Shown in pieces: positions 7,661-19,117 of a DNA stretch of 64,000 nucleotides. The notes beneath the pieces are model-generated. The model searched no databases, had not been told where the DNA came from, and saw only the letters and a program-made list of their open reading frames with translations. The DNA lies in assembly GCF_001983955.1 (NCBI RefSeq), contig NZ_CP019562.1:1-64000 (forward strand). The letters run 5' to 3'. Source of the DNA: Streptococcus oralis (lineage in GTDB: Bacteria; Bacillota; Bacilli; Lactobacillales; Streptococcaceae). How positions within the stretch are numbered: the stretch's first letter is position 1; every line of letters starts with the position of its first letter. The translations under genes and the position numbers were made by a program.

Positions 7661-10315
7661 ATGTTTAAAGAATGGAAAGCAATATTTAAAAAACCGACCT
7701 TTATCATTGTAATGATAGGGATTTCTCTCATTCCAGCTTTATACAACATTATATTTTTATCGTCCATGTGGGATCCATATGGTCAAGTATCGGAGTTACC
7801 TGTGGCAGTTGTCAATAAAGATAAGGAAGCTTTTTATAATGGACAGACAATGAGAATTGGTGAAGACATGGTGTCTAATTTAAAAGAAAATAAGGCTTTA
7901 GATTTTCACTTTGTTAATGAAGAGGAAGGGGAAAAAGGACTAGAAGATGGTGACTACTACATGGTAGTGACTTTACCAAGTGACTTATCTGAAAAAGCTG
8001 CTTCTATTCTATCAGATCATCCAGAACAAATGACCATTAACTATCAAACTTCTAGCGGGCATAGCTTCATTGCAAGTAAAATGAGTGATTCTGCCATGAC
8101 ACAGTTAAAACAGAATGTTTCTGCTAATGTAACCGAATCCTATACGAAAGCTTTATTTCAAAAGATGGGTGATTTAAAATCCGGTTTAACGAAGGCAGCC
8201 GATGGAAGTGAACAATTGGCTAACGGGGCCAGTCAGTTAGCTGTAGGAAGTCAGACATTGTCTTCAAATCTTGCTACTTTAGCTAGCTCAAGTTTAACCT
8301 TTTCGGATGGAACAGATCAATTTACAAAAGGGTTGACAACGTATGTCACAGGAGTAAAGCAACTGAATAGTGGCTTAGGAACATTTAATGATGGTTTACA
8401 GAACTATACAAGTGCGGTTTCACAGGTTGACACAGGACTTAATCAATTATCTTCGAAAACTCCAGAATTAGTTGCAGGTGTCAACCAGTTAAATACAGGG
8501 ATGAAGTCATATGCTGGTGGAGTTTCACAACTCAATTCAGGTCTCAGTCAATTTTCGGTTGGTGTCAATGCCTATACAAGCGGAGTTGACAAATTATCTG
8601 TTGGTACAAACCAACTATCAAGTCAACCAGATACATTGAGAGACGGTATTACTCAATTAAATAAAGGAATCAAAGAAATATCCACACAATTAAATACTTC
8701 ATCTCAACAGAAAGAGGATATAACACAGTTAGCAAGCAGTTTAGATGAGTTGAATAAGTCTCTCCAATCAGTTACAGTTTCAGATAATACTGATCTTAAA
8801 AATACAATATCTAATGACTTAACAAATATAACGACTCTTGCTCAAACTATTGTGACTAATAGTCAAGCAGAGCAAGAGAAAATTCTTACAAATCTTCAAG
8901 CAACAGCAACTTATCAATCTCTCACTGAAACTCAGAAAAAAGAATTGACTGAAGCTGTTTCAAATAATTCTAATTCTACGATAGAGTCAGCAAAAGCAAT
9001 TTTAACGACGGCAGGAGATTTAAAAGAAAATTTAGGAAGTATAAACCAACCAGTCTCTAATCTTTCTACTTTACAGACTAAAGCAAATCAACTTTTACCT
9101 ATAGCGTCTAGTTCCTTGATATCTATGTCAAGTGGATTTACACAGTTGCAAAATGCTGTAGATAATCAGTTAGTTCCCGGAAGTCAATCAATTGAAAATG
9201 GAGTTAATGCGTATACTAAGGGATTGGATACTATTTCTTTAGGTGTAAATCAACTAAGTGAAAAGAATACAACTTTAACAACAAGTTTGGATCAATTGGT
9301 TTCTGCCTCAACCAAGTTGACAGAAAACTCTTCAAAATTGACAACTGGTTTGGATACTCTAGCTGGGAAAACTCCAGAATTAGTAACAGGTATTGAAAAA
9401 CTATCATCTGGTTCTGCTCAATTGAACAATAAGAGTCCAGAGTTAATAGCAGGTCTTACTAAATTACAATTTGGCTCTGATCAATTAACAGATAAATCAA
9501 CACAATTACTTTCTGCAGCATCCCAACTAGGAAGTGGCGCTATGAAGATAGCAGATGGTGCTGGAAAATTAGCTGAAGGTGGAGCAACTTTAACTGCTGG
9601 TATTGAAAGTTTACAAGTAGGAACTACTAATCTAGGACAAGGCTTAAGAAGTGCTAGCAATCAACTAAAATCAGCATCAACAGAGTCAAAAAATGCAGAA
9701 ACATTATCTGAACCTCTAGTTCTCTCAAAAACAGACAATGACCAAGTCCCTGTAAATGGGATTGCTATGGCTCCTTATATGATATCAGTCGCTCTCTTTG
9801 TCGCTGCATTATCAACAAATATGATTTTTGCTAAATTACCTTCAGGTCGTCATCCTGAAACTCGCTGGGCTTGGTTCAAATCTCGCTTTGAGATAAATGG
9901 AGTTATAGCTGTTTTAGCCGCTGTCTTAGTCTATGGTGGCGTTCATCTTATTGGTCTAACAGCAAATCATGAAATGAGAACCTTGTTCTTAATTATTATC
10001 GCAAGCTTAACATTTATGTCTATGGTAACTGCATTAACAACTTGGAATAGCCGTATAGGAGCCTTCTTCTCTCTTATTTTACTATTATTACAGTTAGCAT
10101 CAAGTGCGGGGACCTATCCCCTTGCATTGACAAATGATTTCTTTAAAGGTATCAGTCCATGGTTACCAATGAGTTACTCTGTATCAGGTTTACGACAAAC
10201 AATCTCTATGACAGGAAATATTCATCACCAAGTGATTTTCCTTATTATAACACTAGCTTTCTTTACTGCTTTAGGTATGCTAGCTTATCAACCTAAGAAA
10301 ATGGAAGAAGATTAA
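7661..10315 (+). CDS. YhgE/Pip-family membrane protein
   Basis: 884-residue member of the YhgE/Pip (phage infection protein) family. One N-terminal membrane helix (about 13-33) is followed by the conserved extracytoplasmic segment (GDYYMVVTLPSDLS). A very long central region of helical repeats rich in G/N/S (LNSGL..F..GV..Y type, about 170-680) comes next, then five or six C-terminal membrane helices. The family is placed next to ABC-2-type exporters; Lactococcus Pip is a phage receptor. Start chosen at 7661 because AGGAGG lies 5-6 bases upstream; an in-frame ATG at 7640 lies inside the promoter/operator region. Likely repressed by the divergent TetR-type protein. Substrate unknown. Confidence 0.85.
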   Translation: MFKEWKAIFKKPTFIIVMIGISLIPALYNIIFLSSMWDPYGQVSELPVAVVNKDKEAFYNGQTMRIGEDMVSNLKENKALDFHFVNEEEGEKGLEDGDYYMVVTLPSDLSEKAASILSDHPEQMTINYQTSSGHSFIASKMSDSAMTQLKQNVSANVTESYTKALFQKMGDLKSGLTKAADGSEQLANGASQLAVGSQTLSSNLATLASSSLTFSDGTDQFTKGLTTYVTGVKQLNSGLGTFNDGLQNYTSAVSQVDTGLNQLSSKTPELVAGVNQLNTGMKSYAGGVSQLNSGLSQFSVGVNAYTSGVDKLSVGTNQLSSQPDTLRDGITQLNKGIKEISTQLNTSSQQKEDITQLASSLDELNKSLQSVTVSDNTDLKNTISNDLTNITTLAQTIVTNSQAEQEKILTNLQATATYQSLTETQKKELTEAVSNNSNSTIESAKAILTTAGDLKENLGSINQPVSNLSTLQTKANQLLPIASSSLISMSSGFTQLQNAVDNQLVPGSQSIENGVNAYTKGLDTISLGVNQLSEKNTTLTTSLDQLVSASTKLTENSSKLTTGLDTLAGKTPELVTGIEKLSSGSAQLNNKSPELIAGLTKLQFGSDQLTDKSTQLLSAASQLGSGAMKIADGAGKLAEGGATLTAGIESLQVGTTNLGQGLRSASNQLKSASTESKNAETLSEPLVLSKTDNDQVPVNGIAMAPYMISVALFVAALSTNMIFAKLPSGRHPETRWAWFKSRFEINGVIAVLAAVLVYGGVHLIGLTANHEMRTLFLIIIASLTFMSMVTALTTWNSRIGAFFSLILLLLQLASSAGTYPLALTNDFFKGISPWLPMSYSVSGLRQTISMTGNIHHQVIFLIITLAFFTALGMLAYQPKKMEED

Positions 10316-12889
10316 AAAGATTGACCAAGGAATTGGCCAATCTTTTTCTGTCTTAGATAAATTTCGTCTGTGATTATAGATCCCAAAAAGAAGAAGGGCA
10401 GTTAGTGAGCAGGCTGCTCCAATAACAAAACCATTGGGAATAAAGGAAAGTGTAATGGTGCCTTTTCCTTTTGGAACATCAACTTTCATAAAACCAGTTT
10501 GAGCCTGCTTGATTTCAAGTTTTTTCCCATCCTGGTATGCAGACCAACCTTTGTCATAAGGAATAGTGAAGAAAATAGAGGTATCTTGTTTTACTTCATA
10601 TGTAGCAAAGACTTTATTTTTAGAGGTGGATACTTCTACAGGTTGTTCTTTAATCTTTTGAATTGCCTCAGTAAGAGCCTGAGTATCTAAACGATAGAAG
10701 GTTGGAGATTCAAAGGACACCTGAGAATTTCCAGGGAAACTAACACTGATATTGAAAGTTTTTTGTTCTTCAGTATAACCCAAATTAAAGAAATTAAATG
10801 CATTGTCAGTTGTAAAAGTCTTTTTTTCTCCATTGACAATGATGTCAACTTTCTTTTGCTTATCGTTTGTAAAATGAAGATTTGAAAAAGAGAGATAGAC
10901 TTGACTATTTTGAGGAACCTCAATTTGATAATCAATCTTTGCATCTTCATTCGCAGAACCTGTGATGCTGGTTAAACCATCTGAAGTATCTGTTTTATCA
11001 TATGCTATTTGGGAGAAGTAATCCAAGTTGAGATTAGTAAGCTGGTTTATAAATAAAGCTTGATTATCTAGAGTGTGATTATTAAAGTTTACATCGGTAT
11101 AAATAGATTGAGTAGCAAAAGCAATGGGGAGGGAAAGTTGATTTTTATATAAGGTTAAATGATCCTTTTGATAAATCTCTTGAAATCCATATTTATCAAG
11201 GAGAGTTTCTGAAATATTGTATTGGATTCCAAATAAACTGTCTGCTAAAATACTATTATTTGTATAACGAAGATTGAGGTTAGTTCCAGAGGATTTGAAT
11301 CCCAGTTTATCTAAAATAGTGCTAGCTGAGCGATTTCGTACAGACGAGAATTGAGAGATTCCATTGTAATTAAATTTCATACTGTCATTTCCCGTCTGAA
11401 TTTGCAGTTTTTCAGTACGTGTAAATGAATCGTCAATTTGGTTTAGAATAGATTCCATAGCAGTGACATCTCTATTATAGACGCTGCGAGAAGCAAAAGC
11501 CCATTCTTTAGCTATTCCTTCCATTTGAGCTGAAGCATTTAGGCTTATCTCAACTGTTATAAATAAAGATAAAAGAATTGCAAATAGATTTACAGAGATA
11601 AATTTTCTGATGACTGCAAGGAGTAAAGGAGCATAAACCAGGAGAAATTCAAGAGTGAGTAGGATATTCAAATCTGTTAAAAAAGAATAGTGTGATTTAA
11701 AATAGACAGTGGCCAAAAATCCTGTTAGTACAAGAAAAAGTGAGACAAATAGATTCCATAGCTTCAGTTCTTTCAGACGATTTAAGACTTCTGCTGAAGT
11801 ATAAATTAACAGAGTGGAAAAAATCCAAGCATAGCGATGCAAAAACATATTTGGGGTATGCATCCCTTGCCAAAATAAATCAAGTGCTTCTATGTAAAAG
11901 CTTGTTATTAAAAAAGTAAAGAAAATTGCATAGGTAAGTTTCACGTGAAACCTTATGGATTTTATTGTGAAAAATAGAATAGTCAAAATAAAAGGAAGCA
12001 ATCCAACAAAAATCATTGGTATAGATCCATATTTAGTTGTATCAAAAGATCCAATGAATTGTTTTGCAAAAATATCCAAATACCAGCTACTATCTGTCTT
12101 TAATTTTGTGATGGCAGTCAACTTCTCTCCATGAGTTTGTAAATCAAACAGTGTAGGAAGAGTCATAATCAAACTAGCCATTCCAGCTAAAAAGGAGGTA
12201 ACAACAAAATCAAGAAAAGATGATTTTCGAGTTTTAAAGTCCCAAGAAATTTGGCAGAGATACCAGAAAATAAGAAACAATGCTGTCATATACCCAAAAT
12301 AATAATTTTGAATAAATAAGATTGATAAACTTGTAAAGTATAGTAAGCGCTTCTTTTGTGTTATAAGTAGGAGTAAACCAGTTATAATTAAAGGAATCAA
12401 GATAAAAACATCTAGCCAGGTTTTAATCTCTAACTGACTGACAGTGAAGCTCATTAAAGCATAGGAAGTAGATAAGGCAAGTTTTAAAAATTTTGGGATA
12501 TCTTTAAATAATCTAGTCAAACTAAAGAAGGTTGACAGACCAATCAATCCAAATTTTAAGAGAGTGGTCAGATAAACAGCATCTGGCATATTCGACAGAT
12601 TAAAAAAGTAAACCAGAGGTGAGAGAAAACTACCCAAGTAATAACTAGATAGAGCATAGAAATTCAGTCCGAGGCCACTTGTAAAGGTGTAAAACAAACT
12701 ACCATTTCCATGTAAAATATTTCGTAAAGCCACATCAAAAATAACGTATTGATGGAAACCGTCTCCTAATAGTGGAGATGTATCGCTATTCCAGTAGATA
12801 CCTTGAGTTAGGTATACTCCAGTCATAATTACTAAAGGAATGATGAAAGAAACAAAATAGGTCCAATATGTTTTAAAAAATGATTTCAT
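10280..12889 (-). CDS. YfhO-family multi-pass membrane protein (putative glycosyltransferase)
   Basis: 869 residues with about 12 N-terminal membrane helices (1-450), a large extracellular domain, and a final helix near 830-850. It belongs to the YfhO family (GT-C-like fold), members of which in Listeria and Bacillus help glycosylate wall or lipoteichoic acids; the substrate here is unknown. ATG at 12889 with GAGGTAAC upstream. The last 12 codons overlap the end of the convergent yhgE-like gene, and the shared terminator lies inside its coding sequence. A parS-type site is embedded at 11937. Confidence 0.85.
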   Translation of the reverse strand: MKSFFKTYWTYFVSFIIPLVIMTGVYLTQGIYWNSDTSPLLGDGFHQYVIFDVALRNILHGNGSLFYTFTSGLGLNFYALSSYYLGSFLSPLVYFFNLSNMPDAVYLTTLLKFGLIGLSTFFSLTRLFKDIPKFLKLALSTSYALMSFTVSQLEIKTWLDVFILIPLIITGLLLLITQKKRLLYFTSLSILFIQNYYFGYMTALFLIFWYLCQISWDFKTRKSSFLDFVVTSFLAGMASLIMTLPTLFDLQTHGEKLTAITKLKTDSSWYLDIFAKQFIGSFDTTKYGSIPMIFVGLLPFILTILFFTIKSIRFHVKLTYAIFFTFLITSFYIEALDLFWQGMHTPNMFLHRYAWIFSTLLIYTSAEVLNRLKELKLWNLFVSLFLVLTGFLATVYFKSHYSFLTDLNILLTLEFLLVYAPLLLAVIRKFISVNLFAILLSLFITVEISLNASAQMEGIAKEWAFASRSVYNRDVTAMESILNQIDDSFTRTEKLQIQTGNDSMKFNYNGISQFSSVRNRSASTILDKLGFKSSGTNLNLRYTNNSILADSLFGIQYNISETLLDKYGFQEIYQKDHLTLYKNQLSLPIAFATQSIYTDVNFNNHTLDNQALFINQLTNLNLDYFSQIAYDKTDTSDGLTSITGSANEDAKIDYQIEVPQNSQVYLSFSNLHFTNDKQKKVDIIVNGEKKTFTTDNAFNFFNLGYTEEQKTFNISVSFPGNSQVSFESPTFYRLDTQALTEAIQKIKEQPVEVSTSKNKVFATYEVKQDTSIFFTIPYDKGWSAYQDGKKLEIKQAQTGFMKVDVPKGKGTITLSFIPNGFVIGAACSLTALLLFGIYNHRRNLSKTEKDWPIPWSIFLIFFHFLRLIS
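10314..10346. terminator. Terminator after the yhgE-like gene
   Basis: AAAAAGATTG and CAATCTTTTT arms with inner CCA/TGG pairing form an A-tract/T-tract hairpin able to stop both convergent transcripts. It lies within the 3' end of the yfhO-type reading frame. Confidence 0.75.
11937..11952. other. parS: parS-like ParB loading site
   Basis: AGTTTCACGTGAAACC matches 14 of 16 bases of the Bacillus/Streptococcus parS consensus, with the 14-bp core GTTTCACGTGAAAC perfect. It is embedded in the yfhO-type coding sequence, about 10 kb from oriC, where pneumococcal parS sites also cluster. Confidence 0.85.
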
Positions 12890-12910
12890 GTTACCTCGTA
12901 GAATGATAGA

Positions 12911-12942
12911 AAACTCAGTTGGTTACCCCAACTGAGTTTTGA
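12911..12942. terminator. Terminator after the ABC-F gene
   Basis: Perfect 11-bp stem AACTCAGTTGG/CCAACTGAGTT with a short loop and flanking A and T runs. It separates the minus-strand ABC-F gene from the downstream yfhO-type gene. Confidence 0.85.
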
Positions 12943-12950
12943 AGTCTTAT

Positions 12951-14573
12951 TTAATCTTTCCAAAGTTCTTTAACTTTTGCTTGCACTTCTGCATTTTCTA
13001 GGAATTCATCGTAGGTTTCATCAATACGATCAATGACGCCATTCTTAGACAAAACAATGATATGGTTTGCCAAAGTTTGGATAAACTCGTGGTCATGACT
13101 GGCAAAGATGATTGATTCTTTAAAGTTTTTCAATCCATCGTTCAAGCTTGAGATAGATTCCAAGTCCAAGTGATTTGTTGGATCATCAAGTACAAGGACA
13201 TTTGATTTCAAGAGCATGAGTTTTGAAAGCATGACACGTACTTTTTCTCCCCCTGACAAGACGTTTACAGGTTTGTTAACCTCATCACCAGAGAAGAGCA
13301 TACGACCAAGGAAACCACGTAGGAAGGTATTGTCATCTTCTTCTTTACTTGCAAATTGACGCAACCAGTCAAGGATTGACTCTCCTCCTGCAAAATCAGC
13401 CGAGTTGTCTTTTGGCAAGTAAGAACGGCTAGTAGTAACTCCCCACTTGACAGTTCCTTCATAGTCGATGTCACCCATAATTGCACGAATTAATGCAGTT
13501 GTTTGGATGTCGTTTTGTCCAATAAGAGCTGTTTTATCACCTGGACGCAAGATGAAACTAATATTGTCTAGGATAGTTTCGCCATCAATCTTTACAGTTA
13601 AATTTTCTACTGTCAAGAGATCATTACCAATCTCACGTTCTGCTTTAAAGTTGATAAATGGGTATTTACGACTAGAAGGAACAATCTCTTCTAATTCAAT
13701 CTTGTCAAGCATTTTTTTACGAGACGTTGCTTGTCTTGACTTAGAAGCGTTGGCAGAGAAGCGAGCAACGAATTCTTGCAATTGCTTAATTTTTTCTTCT
13801 GCCTTGGCATTACGGTCTGCTAGCAATTTAGCAGCGAGTTCAGAAGATTCCTTCCAGAAGTCATAGTTTCCGACATATAGTTTGATTTTTCCAAAGTCAA
13901 GGTCGGCCATGTGTGTACATACTTTGTTTAAGAAGTGACGGTCGTGGGATACTACGATAACGGTGTTATCAAAGTCAATCAAGAAGTCTTCTAGCCAAGT
14001 AATAGATTGGATGTCCAACCCGTTGGTCGGCTCGTCCAAGAGAAGAACGTCTGGTTTACCAAAAAGTGCTTTAGCAAGGAGAACCTTCACTTTTTCACCA
14101 TTGGCCAATTCGCTCATGTTTTGATAGTGCAATTCTTCTGGAATGTTTAGGTTTTGAAGTAGTTGAGACGCTTCACTTTCTGCTTCCCAACCTCCAAGTT
14201 CAGCAAATTCACCTTCGAGTTCGGCTGCACGAACACCATCTTCATCGGAAAAATCTTCCTTCATGTAAATGGCATCTTTTTCTTTCATGATGTTGTAAAG
14301 TTTTTCATTTCCCATAATGACGACATCAATAACTCGCTCATCTTCATAGTCAAAATGATTTTGACGGAGAACAGAGAGACGTTCATCTGGACCAAGAGAG
14401 ATGTGACCAGTTGTTGGCTCGATATCACCAGCTAAGATTTTTAAGAATGTAGACTTCCCAGCACCATTAGCACCAATTAATCCATATGTATTTCCTTCTG
14501 TAAATTTGATATTGACATCATCAAAAAGTTTGCGATCACTAAAACGTAGTGAAACATCAGATACTGTAAGCAA
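12951..14573 (-). CDS. ABC-F family ATPase (YbiT/YkpA type)
   Basis: 540-residue soluble protein with two ATP-binding cassettes joined by a helical linker, and no membrane domain: an ABC-F translation factor. Cassette 1 has Walker A GANGAGKST, signature ELANGEK and Walker B LLLDEPTNGLD. Cassette 2 keeps the signature LSGGEK, but its P-loop reads GQNDIQTT, without the usual GK[ST], and its Walker B ends LDDP, not LDEP. The start is TTG with AGGAG seven bases upstream. It probably acts at the ribosomal E site like other ABC-F proteins. It is not recognisably one of the antibiotic-resistance ABC-F types. Confidence 0.9.
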   Translation of the reverse strand: MLTVSDVSLRFSDRKLFDDVNIKFTEGNTYGLIGANGAGKSTFLKILAGDIEPTTGHISLGPDERLSVLRQNHFDYEDERVIDVVIMGNEKLYNIMKEKDAIYMKEDFSDEDGVRAAELEGEFAELGGWEAESEASQLLQNLNIPEELHYQNMSELANGEKVKVLLAKALFGKPDVLLLDEPTNGLDIQSITWLEDFLIDFDNTVIVVSHDRHFLNKVCTHMADLDFGKIKLYVGNYDFWKESSELAAKLLADRNAKAEEKIKQLQEFVARFSANASKSRQATSRKKMLDKIELEEIVPSSRKYPFINFKAEREIGNDLLTVENLTVKIDGETILDNISFILRPGDKTALIGQNDIQTTALIRAIMGDIDYEGTVKWGVTTSRSYLPKDNSADFAGGESILDWLRQFASKEEDDNTFLRGFLGRMLFSGDEVNKPVNVLSGGEKVRVMLSKLMLLKSNVLVLDDPTNHLDLESISSLNDGLKNFKESIIFASHDHEFIQTLANHIIVLSKNGVIDRIDETYDEFLENAEVQAKVKELWKD

Positions 14574-14768
14574 TGTTTTTCTCCTATAATATGTAATACA
14601 TTTATTCTACTAGAAAAGAGAGAAATATTCAAATTTTTGTTTGTCAATTTTGTGTCAATTAAGTTTACAGGTTTATTTACAATGAGTTAGTTTTTTGATT
14701 TAAATAATTTTCTGTTATTTTAACAAAAAAATGCTATAATTGAAGAGACCATTTCGAAGGAGAAAAAA

Positions 14769-15794
14769 ATGACGAAACCCATTATTTTAACAGGAGATCG
14801 CCCAACAGGAAAACTGCATATTGGACATTATGTTGGGAGTCTTAAAAATAGAGTATTACTGCAGGAAGAAGACAAGTATGAGATGTTTGTTTTTTTGGCG
14901 GACCAACAAGCATTGACAGATCACGCTAAAGACCCTCAAACGATTTTAGAATCGATTGGGAATGTTGCCTTGGATTACCTAGCAGTTGGATTGGATCCAA
15001 GTAAATCAACCATCTTTATTCAAAGCCAGATTCCAGAGTTGGCTGAGCTGTCTATGTACTATATGAATTTGGTGTCACTAGCTCGTTTGGAACGGAATCC
15101 GACAGTAAAAACAGAGATTGCTCAAAAAGGGTTTGGAGAAAGTATTCCGACAGGATTTTTGGTTTATCCGATTGCGCAAGCAGCAGATATTACTGCCTTC
15201 AAGGCTAATTATGTTCCTGTTGGGACAGATCAGAAACCAATGATTGAGCAAACTCGTGAGATTGTTCGTTCCTTTAATCATGCTTATAATTGTGAGGTCT
15301 TGGTGGAGCCGGAAGGTATTTACCCAGAAAATGAGAGAGCAGGACGTTTGCCTGGTTTAGATGGAAATGCTAAAATGTCTAAATCCCTTAATAATGGTAT
15401 TTATCTAGCTGATGATGCTGATACTTTGCGTAAAAAAGTCATGAGCATGTATACTGATCCAGACCATATTCGGGTTGAGGATCCAGGTAAGATTGAAGGA
15501 AATATGGTTTTCCATTATCTAGATGTGTTTGGTCGTCCAGAAGATGCTCAAGACATTGCAGATATGAAAGAACATTATCAACGTGGTGGTCTTGGTGATG
15601 TAAAGACGAAACGTTATCTACTTGAAATATTAGAACGCGAACTTGGTCCTATTCGTGAGCGCCGTATTGACTTTGCTAAGGATATGGGAGAAGTGTACAA
15701 TATGCTTCAAAAAGGTAGTGAAAAAGCACGTGAGGTTGCAGGTCAAACTCTATCTGAAGTTAAGGGAGCAATGGGACTAAATTATTTTAAATAA
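14769..15794 (+). CDS. trpS: Tryptophanyl-tRNA synthetase
   Basis: 341-residue class I aminoacyl-tRNA synthetase that charges tRNA-Trp. The HIGH motif is at residues 17-20 (KLHIGHYVG) and the KMSKS motif occurs as AKMSKS near 202. Length and the C-terminal helical domain are standard. ATG with GAAGGAG upstream. A -10 TATAAT sits at 14735-14740; the 190-bp leader shows no T-box that I can recognise. Followed by a terminator before guaB. Confidence 0.98.
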   Translation: MTKPIILTGDRPTGKLHIGHYVGSLKNRVLLQEEDKYEMFVFLADQQALTDHAKDPQTILESIGNVALDYLAVGLDPSKSTIFIQSQIPELAELSMYYMNLVSLARLERNPTVKTEIAQKGFGESIPTGFLVYPIAQAADITAFKANYVPVGTDQKPMIEQTREIVRSFNHAYNCEVLVEPEGIYPENERAGRLPGLDGNAKMSKSLNNGIYLADDADTLRKKVMSMYTDPDHIRVEDPGKIEGNMVFHYLDVFGRPEDAQDIADMKEHYQRGGLGDVKTKRYLLEILERELGPIRERRIDFAKDMGEVYNMLQKGSEKAREVAGQTLSEVKGAMGLNYFK

Positions 15795-15813
15795 TAGATA
15801 AAATATGAATCGT

Positions 15814-15853
15814 AAAACTATCTCTTCCATAGGATCACAGGGATAGTTTTTTT
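15814..15853 (+). terminator. Terminator after trpS
   Basis: AAAACTATC (15814-15822) pairs with GATAGTTTT (15842-15850), followed by T's. The loop is long (19 nt), so strength is uncertain. Confidence 0.65.
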
Positions 15854-15875
15854 ATGATTTCTACCATAAATATAA

Positions 15876-15903
15876 TTGACAAATTTTCATAGAATGGTAT
15901 GAT
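15876..15903 (+). promoter_or_regulatory. guaB promoter
   Basis: Perfect -35 TTGACA (15876-15881), 16-bp spacer, -10 TATGAT (15898-15903), 54 bp before the start codon. No obvious operator or guanine riboswitch is visible. Confidence 0.75.
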
Positions 15904-15905
15904 AG

Positions 15906-17435
<1,530 letters not shown>

Positions 17436-17440
17436 GAAGT

Positions 17441-17476
17441 AAAAAAGAACTCCTGAATTTCAGGAGTTCTTTTTTA
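17441..17476. terminator. Bidirectional terminator between guaB and recF
   Basis: Perfect 10-bp stem GAACTCCTGA/TCAGGAGTTC with ATT loop, A6 on the left and T6 on the right. Serves the convergent guaB and recF transcripts. Confidence 0.93.
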
Positions 17477-17494
17477 TTTACAAAGATGTCAATT

Positions 17495-18586
17495 TTAATT
17501 TACAGATATTTTACCGTTTTGGATGTTGAAAATACTAAGATTTTCTGGCAAGTTTTGTAAGTGGTCTAAACTTGTTGTTGTGATGAAGGTTTGGATAGAT
17601 TGTGAAATAGTTTCTAGTAATTTTAATTGTCGTGTGTTGTCAAGTTCGCTCATAACATCATCAAGCAAGAGTATTGGAGACTCGTTAGTAATGCTTTCCA
17701 TTAGTTCAATCTCTGCTAGTTTGATAGAAAGTACAAGACTACGATGTTGCCCTTGGCTTCCAAAACTAGCATCCATTCCATTGATATAAAAAGCAATGTC
17801 ATCTCGATGAGGACCAACTCCAGTATTCTTTTTAAATAAGTCTCTGGATCGGCTTTTCTCCAAAGCAATTTTAAAAGAATTTGTTAGCTGTTCTTCATTG
17901 GTGAAGTTGACAGATGATTGATAAGATATTGACAGCTCTTCTAATTCATTTGAAATTTCTAAGTGTTTTTTTTGACCAAATTTCTCTAAGTCTTTAATGA
18001 ATTTTATCCGATGCTTTATAACACGACACCCATACTCTACTAGCTGATCGTCTAAGACTGACAGAAATGTATCGTCAATCTTCTGGCTGGATTTTAGGTA
18101 GGTATTTCTCTGTTTGAGTATGTGATTATAGTTTGACAAGTCTGACAAGTAGATTGGTTTAATTTGTCCCAGTTCGATGTCGATAAATTTTCGACGGACA
18201 GAAGGTGATCCTTTAATTAGCTGGAGATCTTCAGGTGCGAAGAGGACAACATTCATATGACCGATGTAGTCTGATAGGCGAGCTTGTTTTAAGTGATTGA
18301 CCTTAGTCACACGCCCTTTTGGCGTTAAATCAATTTCTAGAGGGATAGAGCTTGTTTTTTTCTGTAGCAAGCCAGAAAGATGGAGTTGCTCGTTATCAAA
18401 ATGAATGAGATTTTTATCTGTACGAGTCCGATGACTACGTGTCAAGGCTAAGAAATAGATTGCTTCTAGAATATTGGTTTTTCCTTGTGCATTTTGACCT
18501 AGAAAGACATTTAATTTTGGATTGAAATCAATTTTTGCCTCTTTGTAGTTTCGAAAGGTTTTAATTGTTAAATGTTGGAGCCACAT
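17495..18586 (-). CDS. recF: DNA replication and repair protein RecF
   Basis: 363-residue SMC-like ATPase that loads RecA at gaps with RecO and RecR. Walker A GQNAQGKT (30-37), the ABC-type signature near [11 protein letters not shown] and Walker [12 protein letters not shown] are all visible. ATG start, two bases after the yaaA stop, so the pair is a single transcription unit. In many firmicutes recF lies in the dnaA-dnaN cluster; here it is about 16 kb away, as in pneumococcus. Confidence 0.98.
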   Translation of the reverse strand: MWLQHLTIKTFRNYKEAKIDFNPKLNVFLGQNAQGKTNILEAIYFLALTRSHRTRTDKNLIHFDNEQLHLSGLLQKKTSSIPLEIDLTPKGRVTKVNHLKQARLSDYIGHMNVVLFAPEDLQLIKGSPSVRRKFIDIELGQIKPIYLSDLSNYNHILKQRNTYLKSSQKIDDTFLSVLDDQLVEYGCRVIKHRIKFIKDLEKFGQKKHLEISNELEELSISYQSSVNFTNEEQLTNSFKIALEKSRSRDLFKKNTGVGPHRDDIAFYINGMDASFGSQGQHRSLVLSIKLAEIELMESITNESPILLLDDVMSELDNTRQLKLLETISQSIQTFITTTSLDHLQNLPENLSIFNIQNGKISVN

Positions 18587-18588
18587 GG

Positions 18589-18957
18589 TTATCTTCCTGG
18601 AAAACGTGGAACTTGTTTGGTTTTAGGCGATGAAGAAGTTTTTTGTTTTTCTTTCTTGACACCTTTATTCATCTCTTTAACAAGTTTAGCAATTCGCTCT
18701 TTCTCAATCTTATCTGCTTGATACTCTTCTTGCTCTTTTAAACTTGGTTGTGTCAAGGTGATGTCAATCTTTAAATCAGGAATGTCAATCGTATCTCCAA
18801 TACGGATTTTTTTCCCACGTCTACTTTCTAACTCGCCATTAAAGTAAACTTGATGATCTATTAAAAAGGATTTGATAGCACCACCGCTTTGTATAATTCC
18901 AAGTTCTTTTAGGAGGGCTTGGAGCGTAATAAATTCTTCAAATAATTTGTATTCCAT
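18589..18957 (-). CDS. yaaA: S4-domain protein YaaA
   Basis: 122 residues. The N-terminal 70 residues form an S4-type RNA-binding fold ([31 protein letters not shown]…[10 protein letters not shown]) and the tail is highly charged and Lys-rich. This family is conserved directly upstream of recF in firmicutes. Its role is thought to be ribosome- or RNA-related but is not established. ATG with GAGGTGA upstream; co-transcribed with recF. Confidence 0.9.
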   Translation of the reverse strand: MEYKLFEEFITLQALLKELGIIQSGGAIKSFLIDHQVYFNGELESRRGKKIRIGDTIDIPDLKIDITLTQPSLKEQEEYQADKIEKERIAKLVKEMNKGVKKEKQKTSSSPKTKQVPRFPGR

Positions 18958-19117
18958 AATTCACCTCAATCTTTGGTATTATACCATATTTTCCTTGAAA
19001 TAGCTGAAGGAAAGTTAGCTGAAATGAAAACGGTTTTACTCTTTAAAGCTATGAAGAGAACAAGAAAATTTTTGATTTTCGTGGTATAATAGAACTCTAT
19101 ATGTAAGGAGGTAAGGT

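Noticed and set aside
13468..13866. 132-codon plus-strand open frame antisense to the ABC-F gene
   Set aside because: No ribosome site, implausible composition, and lies fully within a well-supported gene on the other strand.
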